NCBI GenBank assembly: GCA_020630015.1
Contig: JAHDCF010000007.1
Location: 38,337 to 102,336, forward strand
Direction of reading: 5' to 3'
From: Planktomarina sp.
GTDB taxonomy: Bacteria; Pseudomonadota; Alphaproteobacteria; Rhodobacterales; Rhodobacteraceae
Length of the DNA: 64,000 nucleotides
Shown here in pieces: positions 13,207-22,512 of this stretch; position 1 is the stretch's first letter; every line of letters starts with the position of its first letter. The position numbers were made by a program, and so were the translations under genes. The notes beneath the pieces were generated by a model. That model saw nothing but the letters and a program-made list of their open reading frames with translations, was not told the origin of the DNA and ran no database searches.

Positions 13207-14265
13207 ATGGCCATCACCCGAGACGACATTCTTGCAAAGCTAAGCCTGCTGGAATTGCCAGATGGTGGAAACTTGGTCAGCCGTGATTTCGTCCGTGCGC
13301 TTACAGTTGAAGGTGGCAACGTCCGATACGTCATCGAAGCCCCATCACCCGCCATCGCCCAAAAGATGGAGGCGATCCGCGCCGCGTCTGAAGATCTGGT
13401 CAAAGGTATTGACGGTGTTTCATCCGTATCCGCCTTGTTGACGGCCCACGAAGACAAAGGGCCGCCACCCAGTTTGAAAGTTGGTAAGCATCCAACCCCA
13501 CAAGCGGGGCCACAGGCCATCCCGGGCGTGAAACGCATCATCCCCGTTGCGTCTGGTAAAGGGGGCGTTGGCAAATCCACAGTTTCTGCAAATCTGGCGG
13601 TTGCTTTGGCGCAAAAGGGTTGGAAAGTCGGTCTTTTGGATGCAGATATCTATGGGCCCAGTCAGCCGCGCATGATGGGGGTGAACCAACGCCCGGCCAG
13701 TCCTGATGGCAAAACGATTATTCCACTTAAGGCACACGGCGTGACGTTCATGTCCATCGGCCTGATGTTAGAGGCAAACAAAGCCGTGGTGTGGCGCGGA
13801 CCAATGTTGATGGGCGCGTTACAACAGATGTTGCTGCAGGTGGAGTGGGGCGAACTTGATGCCCTGATTGTTGATTTGCCGCCCGGCACTGGGGACGTAC
13901 AGTTAACCCTTTGTCAAAAGGTTCCTGTCACTGGTGCGGTCATTGTTTCCACGCCCCAAGACGTTGCCTTGATTGATGCGCGCAAAGCGTTGGATATGTT
14001 CGCCACTTTAAAAACGCCCATCCTTGGGTTCATTGAAAACATGAGCCAGTATATTTGTCCAAATTGCGGGCATGAGGCGCATATTTTCGGAAATGGCGGC
14101 GTTCAATCCGAAGCAGAGTCATTGGACCTTCCGTTTCTTGGTGCATTGCCGTTGGATCTGTCCGTTCGATTGGCTGCGGATAACGGTGAGCCAGTTGTGT
14201 TGGAAGGCGGCCCCGTGTCTGACGCTTATGGCAACCTAGCTCAAGCCATCATGGATCGGGCCTGA
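13207..14265 (+). CDS. mrp: Mrp/ApbC-type P-loop Fe-S cluster carrier
   Basis: A 352-residue cytosolic ATPase. An N-terminal MIP18/DUF59 domain (about 5-85) is followed by the deviant Walker A ASGKGGVGKST (about 115-125), a Walker B-like LIVDLPPGTGDVQL, and the C-terminal CPNC pair (about 283-286) that binds a bridging 4Fe-4S cluster. Family members bind and deliver Fe-S clusters to apo-proteins. ATG 13207 follows AGAAGGAGC at ideal spacing; an in-frame GTG at 13174 is less likely. The 3' end is followed by an inverted repeat CGAATTCC/GGAATTCG (14275-14299) without a U-tract. Confidence 0.93.
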   Translation: MAITRDDILAKLSLLELPDGGNLVSRDFVRALTVEGGNVRYVIEAPSPAIAQKMEAIRAASEDLVKGIDGVSSVSALLTAHEDKGPPPSLKVGKHPTPQAGPQAIPGVKRIIPVASGKGGVGKSTVSANLAVALAQKGWKVGLLDADIYGPSQPRMMGVNQRPASPDGKTIIPLKAHGVTFMSIGLMLEANKAVVWRGPMLMGALQQMLLQVEWGELDALIVDLPPGTGDVQLTLCQKVPVTGAVIVSTPQDVALIDARKALDMFATLKTPILGFIENMSQYICPNCGHEAHIFGNGGVQSEAESLDLPFLGALPLDLSVRLAADNGEPVVLEGGPVSDAYGNLAQAIMDRA

Positions 14266-14614
14266 ACGCAAAGCCGAATTCCAACCTTACGGGAATTCGT
14301 GGGATAGATTCGAAAAATCAGGATATTGTGCCTGATGGGCGGGTGGATTTGATAAATTCCTAGCCGAAAAACTGCCATTTTCCTCAATAAATTAGGTATT
14401 TTCTCAAAAATACGGGATTTTATGGGAAAAATTTGGGAAAAACTTAACATACTATATGTAGTGTTTAATCCTCGCTATGGGTGGTACATTTATTTCATTG
14501 TTCTCTTTGTGTTCTGGTGATGTGTCGATCTAAGTTATTGAAACTTCCCAATATTTCCCGTAATTCCCCAAAAATTCTATTGATTACCACGATTTCCCAT
14601 GGCATACCGTCTTC
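14266..14614. promoter_or_regulatory. dcw upstream region with arrays of MraZ-type TGGGN boxes and a promoter
   Basis: This gene-free stretch is unusually AT-rich. It holds three groups of MraZ-like boxes (consensus TGGGN in direct repeats with 10-bp period). CGGGA 14290 and TGGGA 14300 are exactly 10 bp apart. CGGGA 14413, TGGGA 14423 and TGGGA 14434 are 10 and 11 bp apart. In the opposite orientation CCCA 14547, CCCG 14557 and CCCA 14567 are exactly 10 bp apart, with another CCCA at 14596. A promoter guess is TTGATT (14580-14585), 17 bp, CATACC (14603-14608). The inverted boxes abut and enter this promoter, so MraZ autoregulation is plausible. Confidence 0.55.
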
Positions 14615-14824
14615 ATCGGATCGAGACTAACAAGATCAATAAGCGGCGCTAAGACCGCAAAGGCGAAAAGCAGGTTTTATACAGGCACCTCGAATTCGAT
14701 CAAAGAGATCCGGCGCGCATGCGAGCAGACATCCCCCCAGGTGGCGCGCGCAGCTGGACATCCCGCAAGGGACGAGGGCGGCGGATTGATCAGTGGCAGC
14801 AGATCAATCCGCCGTTTTTATTTG
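14615..14824 (+). ncRNA. UpsM-like 5'-leader RNA of the dcw operon
   Basis: In Rhodobacter sphaeroides an abundant RNA of about 200 nt, UpsM, arises upstream of mraZ by partial termination of the dcw transcript. Here a transcript from the guessed promoter at 14580-14608 to the strong terminator at 14779-14823 would be about 210 nt and ends about 40 bp before mraZ: same place, size and 3' structure. The internal sequence contains GC-rich segments able to fold (CGCGCATGCG near 14713, GGTGGCGCGCGCAG near 14740). No reading frame of note. The 5' end is inferred from promoter spacing only. Confidence 0.7.
14779..14823 (+). terminator. Strong terminator/attenuator before mraZ
   Basis: A 13-bp perfect stem pairs CGGCGGATTGATC (14779-14791) with GATCAATCCGCCG (14802-14814) around a 10-nt loop and is followed by TTTTTATTT. 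Because the dcw genes begin just 40 bp later with no other obvious promoter, it probably acts as an attenuator that sets the ratio of UpsM-like RNA to full dcw mRNA. Confidence 0.92.
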
Positions 14825-14865
14825 ACGGGGCTGCGCGCCCCAAAACGTGAGTGAGGACCGCCCAA

Positions 14866-15384
14866 GTGGCAAGACGGTTCAGAGGTGAAAGCCACCATAA
14901 GGTGGATGGGAAAGGTCGGGTTTCGGTTCCGGCCTCCTTTCGCCGTGTGCTTGAGGCGGGCGATCCAAACTGGCGCGATGGCGACAATCCAGAGCTGGTA
15001 ATTGTTTATGGCGATCATCGCCGGGCTTTCCTAGAGTGTTACACAATGGAAGCGATCGAAGAGGTTGATGCCAAAATTGCCGCCCTTCCGCGTGGATCCA
15101 TGCAGCGTAAAATGCTGGAAAGATTGTTTTCAGGCCAATCCTTTCCAACAACGGTGGATGAAACCGGGCGTCTGGTTCTTCCTGCAAAGTTACGCAAGAA
15201 AATCGATCTTGAAGCAGAGGCGTTTTTCATTGCTGCTGGGGATACTTTTCAAATTTGGAAGCCTGAAACCTATGAGGCGGAAGAACAAGCAAAAACAGAG
15301 GCTTGGCTTGATGAGTTGCCAGAGGATTTTGATCCATTAATCTATTTGGATGAAGGGCCTGCAGTGGGTGAAGGCGGTGACTGA
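14866..15384 (+). CDS. mraZ: MraZ transcription regulator of the dcw cluster
   Basis: A 172-residue DNA-binding protein with two AbrB/SpoVT-like repeats: [19 protein letters not shown] near the N terminus and [17 protein letters not shown] in the middle. MraZ forms a ring that binds TGGGN repeats and controls its own operon; arrays of such boxes lie upstream. GTG 14866 ([11 protein letters not shown]) is preferred over GTG 14851 because family members begin at RRFRGE and GAGGA lies 9 bp before it. The C-terminal tail is acidic (about 145-172). It is the first gene of the cluster and overlaps rsmH by 8 bp. Confidence 0.95.
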   Translation: MARRFRGESHHKVDGKGRVSVPASFRRVLEAGDPNWRDGDNPELVIVYGDHRRAFLECYTMEAIEEVDAKIAALPRGSMQRKMLERLFSGQSFPTTVDETGRLVLPAKLRKKIDLEAEAFFIAAGDTFQIWKPETYEAEEQAKTEAWLDELPEDFDPLIYLDEGPAVGEGGD

Positions 15385-16342
15385 AATCCCGCACATCCCA
15401 GTGCTTATCGATCCGTTGATCGAGGCTGTGACACCCGTGAAAGGGGTTTGGATTGACGCAACTTTTGGCGCCGGTGGTTACACACGGCGCCTTTTGGCTG
15501 CTGGGGCAGAGCGTGTCATCGGCATCGATCGCGACCCAACTGTGCGTGAATTGAACGCCGATTGGATGGATGACCGGGTTTCATTGGTAACAGATACATT
15601 TTCCAACTTAGACAAAGTGGTGGGTGTGGCGGACGGTGTCGTTCTGGATTTGGGCGTTTCATCCATGCAAATCGATCAAGCCGACCGAGGGTTTTCTTTT
15701 CAAAAAGATGGTCCTTTGGATATGCGGATGGGCGATAATGGGCCAACGGCCGCAGATTTGGTAAACAGCCTAGGAGAGGTAGAGCTTGCCGAAATCCTCT
15801 ATGTATTTGGCGAAGAACGCGCATCGCGCCGCGTCGCCAAAGCAATCATAAAGGCACGCCAAGACTCTGAAATCACACGCACCTTGCAATTGGCGGAAAT
15901 CATCAGTGGTGTTTTACCACGCCAAAAGCCAGGTCAATCCCACCCCGCAACCCGCAGTTTTCAAGCCATTCGCATTGCGGTGAATGCGGAGTACGATCAG
16001 TTATCACAGGGTCTTAATGCGGCCGAACGCGTTTTGTCACCGGGTGGGTTTTTGGCCGTTGTCACCTTTCATTCTGTCGAAGATCGCATTGTTAAACGCT
16101 TCTTCCAAAATCGAGGTGATAGCAAAGCCGGAAGTCGACATGCGCCAGAGGTGGAGGCTGTGAAAGGCACCTTCGCGCCGATCACGCGCAAAGCGATCAG
16201 TGCATCAGAGCGAGAGGTTCAATCCAACCCTCGGGCGCGGTCCGCCCGCCTTCGGGTTGGGCAACGGACCAATCAACCCATTGAAAAACAAGATAATTCT
16301 AGAATTGGTGTGCCGGAACTTCGGCAAAGGGGGGCGGCATGA
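15377..16342 (+). CDS. rsmH: 16S rRNA m4C1402 methyltransferase RsmH
   Basis: A 321-residue SAM-dependent methyltransferase that N4-methylates C1402 in the decoding centre of 16S rRNA. Motifs: [15 protein letters not shown] at the N terminus, [16 protein letters not shown] (SAM site), [21 protein letters not shown] (cut here to region about 95-115) and [16 protein letters not shown] near the C terminus. GTG 15377, with GTGACTGA overlapping the mraZ stop, gives the family's usual start ([10 protein letters not shown]). An in-frame ATG at 15350 lies deeper in mraZ and is an alternative. The stop overlaps the ftsL start (ATGA). Confidence 0.95.
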   Translation: MTEIPHIPVLIDPLIEAVTPVKGVWIDATFGAGGYTRRLLAAGAERVIGIDRDPTVRELNADWMDDRVSLVTDTFSNLDKVVGVADGVVLDLGVSSMQIDQADRGFSFQKDGPLDMRMGDNGPTAADLVNSLGEVELAEILYVFGEERASRRVAKAIIKARQDSEITRTLQLAEIISGVLPRQKPGQSHPATRSFQAIRIAVNAEYDQLSQGLNAAERVLSPGGFLAVVTFHSVEDRIVKRFFQNRGDSKAGSRHAPEVEAVKGTFAPITRKAISASEREVQSNPRARSARLRVGQRTNQPIEKQDNSRIGVPELRQRGAA

Positions 16343-16674
16343 AAGGTGTGATCCTAAGCCTTGTGGTGGCGTTTGTGATGGTTTTGGCGGTGTGGGCTTA
16401 TTCTGAAAATTACACCACGCAGCAATCCTTGGATGAGGTAAGTGCATTAAACCGCGACATTGCCAGCGCCAAGGCCCGCCTTCGGGTTTTAAATGCTGAA
16501 TGGGCATGGCTAAACCGGCCTGAAAGATTATCCGAATTGGCACGTATCAATTTTGAAGCACTGGAATTGTTGCACCTTAACCCCAATCACTTCGCCAAAA
16601 TTGATGACATTCCCATGGCCCCCGCTGGTTTGCAGGGCGTGACTGATATTATGGCCCGTGAGGTGCAGGAATGA
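16339..16674 (+). CDS. ftsL: Cell-division protein FtsL
   Basis: A 111-residue bitopic membrane protein with the expected plan: a short cytoplasmic start, a transmembrane helix at about 2-21 ([19 protein letters not shown]), then a periplasmic heptad-rich helix (about 28-62) carrying the conserved [21 protein letters not shown] segment (about 46-66). It joins FtsB and FtsQ in the complex that activates FtsWI septal synthesis. Identity rests on position (between rsmH and ftsI) and architecture because FtsL sequences diverge. ATG overlaps the rsmH stop, and the stop overlaps ftsI; both are ATGA junctions, so translation is likely coupled. Confidence 0.92.
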   Translation: MKGVILSLVVAFVMVLAVWAYSENYTTQQSLDEVSALNRDIASAKARLRVLNAEWAWLNRPERLSELARINFEALELLHLNPNHFAKIDDIPMAPAGLQGVTDIMAREVQE

Positions 16675-18452
16675 TCAGAAAGCCCCTTCGCCCTTTGGCG
16701 GCGGTATTTTCCGCCCGCGCCGCCGGTCAAAACCCAGATGAGATTGAGGCAGCCAACACCAAAGAACGCGCTTTGGCCCTACAAGAGAGCCTTTTGACGA
16801 CGACGCGCCGTCGGCTGTGGCTTTTGACGGGAATGTTTTTGTTCGCTTATGTCTTGATTGCCGTGCAAATGGTCAGCCTTTCCGTGTCTGATCCAGTTGA
16901 ACCACGCGCCCGCGCGACGGGATCCCCGATCTTGGCCAGCCGCGCGGATATCATCGATCGTAATGGGCGCGTATTGGCGACCAACATTGATACCTTTTCG
17001 GTTTATGCCCATCCGCAACAAATCATCGACAAACCTTTTGCAGCCCAACGATTGGCCGAGATTTTTCCAGATTTGGAAGGCCCTAAACTTTTGGAACGCT
17101 TTAACGGAAGCCAAAAGTTTATGTGGATCAAAGGCCACATCAGCCCCGAAGAAAAACAAGCAGTGCATGATATCGGTGATCCCGGCCTTCTTTTTGGGCC
17201 TCGTGAAATGCGCTTGTATCCCAACGAAGCGATTGCAGCACATGTTTTGGGCGGGGCAACCTTTGGGGAACAAGGCACACATTCCGCCGAAGTTGTGGGT
17301 GTTGCAGGCGTTGAAAAATCATTTGACGAATTTCTTCGCGATCCAGCGCATTCGGGTAAACCGCTTCAGCTGTCGTTGGATTTGACAGTTCAAGCCGCCC
17401 TTGAAGACGTGTTGTACGGCGGCATGAATATTATGAACGCCAAAGGCGCATCAGCCGTATTGATGGATGCAAACACAGGGGAAATTGTGGCATTATCTTC
17501 TATCCCCGATTTTGATCCTAATAAGCGACCGCAGGTTTTGACGGAAGGGGCCCAAGACGATAGCCCGTTGTTCAATAGGGCCATTCAAGGGATGTATGAG
17601 CTTGGGTCTGCATTGAAAATTTTCACGGTTGCACAGGCGCTTGAGCTTAACTTGGTGAACTCGAACACCAAAATTGACACCCGTGGCCCTTTGCGTTGGG
17701 GACGGCACAAAATCAAAGATTTCTCGAACTATGGGCCCAGTTTGTCGACCAAGAAGGTGATCGTCAAATCATCCAACATCGGAACCGCGCGGATTGCGAT
17801 GATGATTGGGGGCAAGCGTCAAAAGGCGTTTTTGGAAGAACTTGGTTTTTTAACCCACACCCCAATTGAAACAATAGAAGGGCCCACAGGGCGCCCGCAG
17901 TTTCCTAAAACGTGGTCAGAGATTTCTACAATGACCATTTCATATGGTCACGGGATTTCAACGTCACCGGTTCATCTAGCAGCGGCCTATGCCTCTGTCA
18001 CCAATGGGGGGACGTTGGTTCGTCCGACTCTGATCAAACAAACCGATTATCAGCGCGGACCGCGCGTTGTGTCTGAACAGGTGTCTATGCAGGTGCGTGA
18101 TATGTTACGCGCTGTCGTGACTGAGGGCACCGCAAGTTTTGGCGAAGTTCCGGGGTATGCTGTTGGTGGAAAAACTGGGACAGCTGACAAACCAAAACCA
18201 AGTGGTGGATATTACGATGACAAAGTCATCGCGACATTCGCCAGTATATTTCCAAGCCATGACCCGAAATATGTACTGATACTCAGCCTTGATGAGCCTG
18301 AGGATCGCACTGGGCCAAAGGTGCGACGAACAGCCGGTTGGACGGCGGTCCCCGTCGCGGCAGAGGCCATTCGCAGGGTTGCGCCCCTGTTGGGCGTGGC
18401 GCCAGATGTTGATCCAAGTGCCAAAGGCGGTGTAACGCTGGCGTCGCACTGA
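16671..18452 (+). CDS. ftsI: Septal peptidoglycan transpeptidase FtsI (PBP3)
   Basis: A 593-residue class B penicillin-binding protein. It has a cytoplasmic N-terminal part (about 1-45), a membrane anchor (about 47-70), a PBP dimer domain, and a C-terminal transpeptidase with the active-site SxxK as SALK near residue 313 (LGSALKIFT), SxN as KSSNIGTA and KTG as GGKTGTAD. It crosslinks septal peptidoglycan with FtsW as its glycosyltransferase partner. Alphaproteobacterial FtsI usually has EPGSxxK; here Glu-Leu replaces Glu-Pro before GS, a small variation. It overlaps ftsL by ATGA and is followed by murE after 30 bp. Confidence 0.96.
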   Translation: MIRKPLRPLAAVFSARAAGQNPDEIEAANTKERALALQESLLTTTRRRLWLLTGMFLFAYVLIAVQMVSLSVSDPVEPRARATGSPILASRADIIDRNGRVLATNIDTFSVYAHPQQIIDKPFAAQRLAEIFPDLEGPKLLERFNGSQKFMWIKGHISPEEKQAVHDIGDPGLLFGPREMRLYPNEAIAAHVLGGATFGEQGTHSAEVVGVAGVEKSFDEFLRDPAHSGKPLQLSLDLTVQAALEDVLYGGMNIMNAKGASAVLMDANTGEIVALSSIPDFDPNKRPQVLTEGAQDDSPLFNRAIQGMYELGSALKIFTVAQALELNLVNSNTKIDTRGPLRWGRHKIKDFSNYGPSLSTKKVIVKSSNIGTARIAMMIGGKRQKAFLEELGFLTHTPIETIEGPTGRPQFPKTWSEISTMTISYGHGISTSPVHLAAAYASVTNGGTLVRPTLIKQTDYQRGPRVVSEQVSMQVRDMLRAVVTEGTASFGEVPGYAVGGKTGTADKPKPSGGYYDDKVIATFASIFPSHDPKYVLILSLDEPEDRTGPKVRRTAGWTAVPVAAEAIRRVAPLLGVAPDVDPSAKGGVTLASH

Positions 18453-18482
18453 TTGGGTGACTCGAACAGCTTGGGGGCGTTC

Positions 18483-19958
18483 ATGGAAAAGATGTTGTCA
18501 GATCTTGGCCTTACGCCAACGCGCGGGGCAAATGTGCCTGTCACAGGATTGGCCGTCGACAGCCGCGAAGTCGAAAATGGTTTTCTATTTGCGGCACTTC
18601 CGGGAAGTCGAGTTCACGGGGGTGAGTTCATTCAATATGCGTTGCGGCAAGGCGCTGGCGTCATTTTAACGGATGCCACTGGCGCCGATATCGCGAAAGA
18701 ACAACTGGATCAAAGCGAAGCAACATTATGTATTGCTGAAGATCCACGCCAAGCGCTTGCATTTGCGGCTGCGTTGTTCTTTGGGTCCCAGCCCAAAACA
18801 ATGGTGGCGGTGACAGGGACGAATGGAAAGACGTCGATCTCTACGTTCTGTCGCCAGATATGGGAGGAGATGGAGCTTCAAGCCGTGAACCTGGGTACCA
18901 CCGGTGTTGAGGGCAGCTGGACGGCACCCCTCAGCCATACAACACCAGAGCCCATCACATTGCACAGAACCTTGGCCGCCGCGGCCGAAGCGGGTGTTAC
19001 ACATGCAGCCATGGAAGCTTCGTCCCATGGTCTGGAACAAAGTCGATTAGATGGTGTGTCCTTGATGGCGGCTGGATTTTCCAATTTCACCCAAGATCAC
19101 CTTGATTATCACAAAACCTTCGAAGCCTATTTTGAAGCCAAGATGGGGCTGTTCCGCCGCGTTTTGGCCGTTGACGGGGTGGCGGTCGTCAATGTGGACG
19201 ATCCAAAAGGGAAGGAAGTTGTGAAAATCGCGCAATCCGCTGGCCACTCCGTTTTGCGGGTGGGGCGGTCATTGGATGCCGATTTAAAGCTCTCTGCACA
19301 ACGATTTGATGCCACGGGGCAAGATCTTTTGTTTTCTTGGAATGATCGCCCCTATCAGGCACGTCTGCCGTTGGTTGGGGGCTTTCAAGGTGAAAATGTT
19401 TTGTTGGCGGCTGGTTTGGTCATCGCATCCGGCGGCGCGGCAACAGAAGTTTTTGATGCCCTGCAAGCGGTTCGCCCGGTGCGTGGCCGAATGGAACTGG
19501 CGGCAACGCGTAAAAATGGCGCTGCTGTCTATGTTGATTATGCCCACACACCCGATGCAGTTGAAACAGCGCTTAAGGCGTTACGGCCGCATGTTATGGG
19601 GCGGCTGATTGTCGTTGTTGGTGCCGGGGGAGATCGAGATCCCGGAAAACGCAAACTGATGGGGCAGGCGGCAACCGAAAAAGCCGATGTGGTGTTCGTG
19701 ACAGATGACAACCCGCGCACCGAAAACCCAAATGATATCCGCGCCATGGTGTTGTCTGGTGCCCCTGAAGCAACTGAAGTTGCAGATAGGGCCGAAGCGA
19801 TTTTGCGTGCGGTCGATACGCTTGGCCCCGGTGATACACTTTTGATTGCGGGCAAAGGACATGAAACGGGACAGATCGTGGGTACAGATGTCTTGCCTTT
19901 TGATGATGTGGAACAAGCCAGCATCTCTGTTGCGGCCTTGGATGGAGATTTGGCATGA
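18483..19958 (+). CDS. murE: UDP-MurNAc-L-Ala-D-Glu:meso-diaminopimelate ligase
   Basis: A 491-residue cytosolic Mur ligase that adds the third stem-peptide residue. The ATP site VTGTNGKTSIS lies near residues 110-120, the carbamylated-Lys region and THAAMEASSHGLEQSR follow, and DDNPRTENP near 425 is the DNPR motif that selects meso-diaminopimelate over lysine, as expected for a Gram-negative. ATG 18483, after GGGGGCG, is preferred to an in-frame TTG at 18453, which would abut the ftsI stop. The stop overlaps the murF start (ATGA). Confidence 0.96.
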   Translation: MEKMLSDLGLTPTRGANVPVTGLAVDSREVENGFLFAALPGSRVHGGEFIQYALRQGAGVILTDATGADIAKEQLDQSEATLCIAEDPRQALAFAAALFFGSQPKTMVAVTGTNGKTSISTFCRQIWEEMELQAVNLGTTGVEGSWTAPLSHTTPEPITLHRTLAAAAEAGVTHAAMEASSHGLEQSRLDGVSLMAAGFSNFTQDHLDYHKTFEAYFEAKMGLFRRVLAVDGVAVVNVDDPKGKEVVKIAQSAGHSVLRVGRSLDADLKLSAQRFDATGQDLLFSWNDRPYQARLPLVGGFQGENVLLAAGLVIASGGAATEVFDALQAVRPVRGRMELAATRKNGAAVYVDYAHTPDAVETALKALRPHVMGRLIVVVGAGGDRDPGKRKLMGQAATEKADVVFVTDDNPRTENPNDIRAMVLSGAPEATEVADRAEAILRAVDTLGPGDTLLIAGKGHETGQIVGTDVLPFDDVEQASISVAALDGDLA

Positions 19959-21349
19959 CACTTTGGACATCTTCAGATGCCGTCGCTGCAACCGGTGGAA
20001 CAACCAATCAAGAATGGTCAGCCAACGGTGTTTCAATCGATACACGCACCCTTGAAAAAGGGGATTTATTTGTTGCCCTCAAGGATGTTCGGGATGGGCA
20101 CGATTTCGTTGCACAAGCCTTGGCCAAAGGGGCATGTGCGGCGATGGTAACGCATAAGCCCGATGATGTATCAAATGATGCCCCCCTTTTAATTGTGGAC
20201 GATGTTTTGGCGGGATTGGAACGATTGGGGGCTGCTGCACGTGCGCGCACCACCGCTCGAATCGTGGCCGTCACGGGATCGGTTGGGAAAACCACGACCA
20301 AAGAAATGTTGCGCACGGTTTTGTCGTTTCAGGGGCGAACACATGCATCCGTGGCAAGTTACAATAATCATTGGGGTGTGCCTTTGACTTTGGCCCGTAT
20401 GCCAAAAGAAACAGAATTCGGTGTGTTTGAAATCGGTATGAACCATCCCGGTGAGATCGCACCCCTGTCAGAACAAGTACGTCCCCATGTTGGAATGATC
20501 ACGACGGTTGCTGCGGCCCATCTTGAGGCTTTCGGCAATATAGAGGGGATTGCTGCTGAAAAGGCTGAAATTGTTGCAGGTCTTGAACCGGGCGGGGCCG
20601 CAGTTTTACCGGCTGATGTAGATACCGCCCAGATTTTGGTGGATCGCGCCCAGCAAGCAGGCGCAACAATGATTGGTTTCGGGGAAAAAGCTGACGCGTT
20701 CAAATTGCTGGACGTCCAAATCAACGACAGTGTCACAATTATTCGGGCCGTTTTAAGAGGCCAGCCGGCCATGTTTAAACTTTCGACACCCGGCCGGCAT
20801 TTTGCATTGAATGCATTGGGTGTTTTGGGGGTGGTAGAGGCGTTGGGCGCAGATCCGGGGCGTGCGACAGTCGATCTTGCACGTTGGCGACCCTTTGCAG
20901 GCCGCGGTCAACGTGAAACGGTGGATCTTGATGTTGCAAACGGACTTTCATTTGAATTGATTGATGATGCCTATAACGCAAACCCAACGTCATTGGCCGC
21001 CGCGCTTGAGGTGCTTGCATCTGCGAATGTCGAAGGAAAAGGACGTAAGATTGCAATTTTAGGCGACATGCTGGAATTGGGTGCGGATGAATTGGAAATT
21101 CACGCAACAATGGCGAAGAACGCGCATTTGCAACTTTTGGATCAAGTACATTGCGTTGGTGAACGCATGAAGGCATTGTTTGATGCCCTTCCATCCGATT
21201 TGCGCGGAACATGCGCCGCCACCAGCCAAGATATGGATGCCGTCCTTAAAGACATGGTTGGCCCCGGCGATATTGTGCTGGTGAAGGGGTCAAATGGGTC
21301 GAAGGTCTCTAGGCTTGTTGACGGGCTGCGAAATCTGGGGCATCGGTAG
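19955..21349 (+). CDS. murF: UDP-MurNAc-tripeptide:D-Ala-D-Ala ligase
   Basis: A 464-residue Mur ligase that attaches D-Ala-D-Ala to the tripeptide precursor, completing the cytoplasmic UDP-MurNAc-pentapeptide. The N-terminal uridine-binding domain has [18 protein letters not shown] (about 28-45). The ATP site is [14 protein letters not shown] (about 106-119). [15 protein letters not shown] and [11 protein letters not shown] are typical MurF central-domain segments, and [10 protein letters not shown] marks the C-terminal domain. It starts at an ATGA overlap with murE, so its translation is probably coupled to it. Confidence 0.96.
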   Translation: MTLWTSSDAVAATGGTTNQEWSANGVSIDTRTLEKGDLFVALKDVRDGHDFVAQALAKGACAAMVTHKPDDVSNDAPLLIVDDVLAGLERLGAAARARTTARIVAVTGSVGKTTTKEMLRTVLSFQGRTHASVASYNNHWGVPLTLARMPKETEFGVFEIGMNHPGEIAPLSEQVRPHVGMITTVAAAHLEAFGNIEGIAAEKAEIVAGLEPGGAAVLPADVDTAQILVDRAQQAGATMIGFGEKADAFKLLDVQINDSVTIIRAVLRGQPAMFKLSTPGRHFALNALGVLGVVEALGADPGRATVDLARWRPFAGRGQRETVDLDVANGLSFELIDDAYNANPTSLAAALEVLASANVEGKGRKIAILGDMLELGADELEIHATMAKNAHLQLLDQVHCVGERMKALFDALPSDLRGTCAATSQDMDAVLKDMVGPGDIVLVKGSNGSKVSRLVDGLRNLGHR

Positions 21350-21375
21350 CAGGGCTTAAGGCAAAGGAACGCAAG

Positions 21376-22458
21376 ATGTTGTATTGGTTGACCCTCCTGT
21401 CTGATGGTGGGGATTTCTTTAATTTGTTTCGCTACATCACGTTTCGCGCCGGCGGTGCATTTATCACAGCTTTGATTTTTGGGTTTGTTTTTGGAAAACC
21501 TTTGATCAACATGATGCGCCGGACCCAAGGCAAAGGGCAGCCAATTCGTGACGATGGCCCAGAAAGCCATTTTTCCAAAGCCGGTACCCCAACCATGGGG
21601 GGGGCCTTGATCCTTGGGGCATTGGTGGTTTCAACTCTGCTTTGGGCGCGCCTTGATAATGGGTATGTCTGGGTTGTTTTGTTGGTCACTTTGGGGTTTG
21701 CGGCGATTGGCTTTGCCGATGATTATGCCAAGGTCAGCAAACAAAATACCGCTGGTGTGTCTGGACGTGTGCGTTTGGGACTTGGGTTTTTGATCGCACT
21801 GGCGGCGGGGATTGCGGCGTCTTATTTGCATCCTGAAAATTTGACGAACACAATTGCATTGCCTGTTTTGAAAGATACCCTGTTGCCCATTGGCATCCTG
21901 TTTTTCCCTTGGGCAATGCTGGTGATCGTTGGTTCGGCCAATGCCGTAAATTTGACAGATGGTTTGGATGGGCTGGCGATCATGCCCGTCATGATCGCGG
22001 CTGGTGCACTTGGGGTTTTGGCTTATGCCGTGGGCCGTGTGGATTTCACCCAATATTTGGACGTTGCATATGTTCCCGGCACTGGGGAAATCTTTGTATT
22101 CACGATGGCCTTGGTTGGCGGTGGTCTTGGATTTTTGTGGTACAACGCGCCACCCGCCGCAATTTTTATGGGCGACACAGGGTCATTGGCCTTGGGTGGT
22201 GGTCTTGGTGCCATTGCTGTTGTCACCAAGCACGAGATTGTTTGGGCCGTGATCGGCGGTGTTTTTGTGGTTGAGGCGCTGAGCGTGATCATCCAGGTGT
22301 TTTGGTACCAACGCACCGGAAACCGCGTATTCTTGATGGCCCCGATCCATCACCATTTTGAAAAGAAGGGGTGGCCTGAAAGCCAGATTGTCATTCGATT
22401 TTGGATTATCGCCTTGATCTTGGCGATGATTGGGTTGGCCACATTGAAAGTTCGCTAA
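21376..22458 (+). CDS. mraY: Phospho-MurNAc-pentapeptide translocase MraY
   Basis: A 360-residue, about ten-helix inner-membrane enzyme that transfers phospho-MurNAc-pentapeptide to undecaprenyl phosphate, giving lipid I. Conserved elements: [20 protein letters not shown] (about 55-74), GFADDYAKV (Asp pair for catalysis), [13 protein letters not shown] (Asp-rich loop), [16 protein letters not shown] and the histidine loop [14 protein letters not shown]. Length is exactly that of the E. coli protein. ATG 21376 follows AAAGGAACGC. It sits 26 bp after murF, in the main operon. Confidence 0.97.
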   Translation: MLYWLTLLSDGGDFFNLFRYITFRAGGAFITALIFGFVFGKPLINMMRRTQGKGQPIRDDGPESHFSKAGTPTMGGALILGALVVSTLLWARLDNGYVWVVLLVTLGFAAIGFADDYAKVSKQNTAGVSGRVRLGLGFLIALAAGIAASYLHPENLTNTIALPVLKDTLLPIGILFFPWAMLVIVGSANAVNLTDGLDGLAIMPVMIAAGALGVLAYAVGRVDFTQYLDVAYVPGTGEIFVFTMALVGGGLGFLWYNAPPAAIFMGDTGSLALGGGLGAIAVVTKHEIVWAVIGGVFVVEALSVIIQVFWYQRTGNRVFLMAPIHHHFEKKGWPESQIVIRFWIIALILAMIGLATLKVR

Positions 22459-22512
22459 AAGTACATCCGCAGCGCATGCATGTTAAATTCAAATGGCAGA
22501 AAGGCGATTTAG

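Noticed and set aside
14275..14299. CGAATTCC/GGAATTCG hairpin after mrp as terminator
   Set aside because: No U-tract follows, so it is not counted as a Rho-independent terminator.
14266..14614. Possible small protein gene upstream of the UpsM-like RNA
   Set aside because: Only a short leftward frame (14241-14450) exists, AT-rich, without ribosome-binding site and overlapping mrp; the boxes explain the sequence better.
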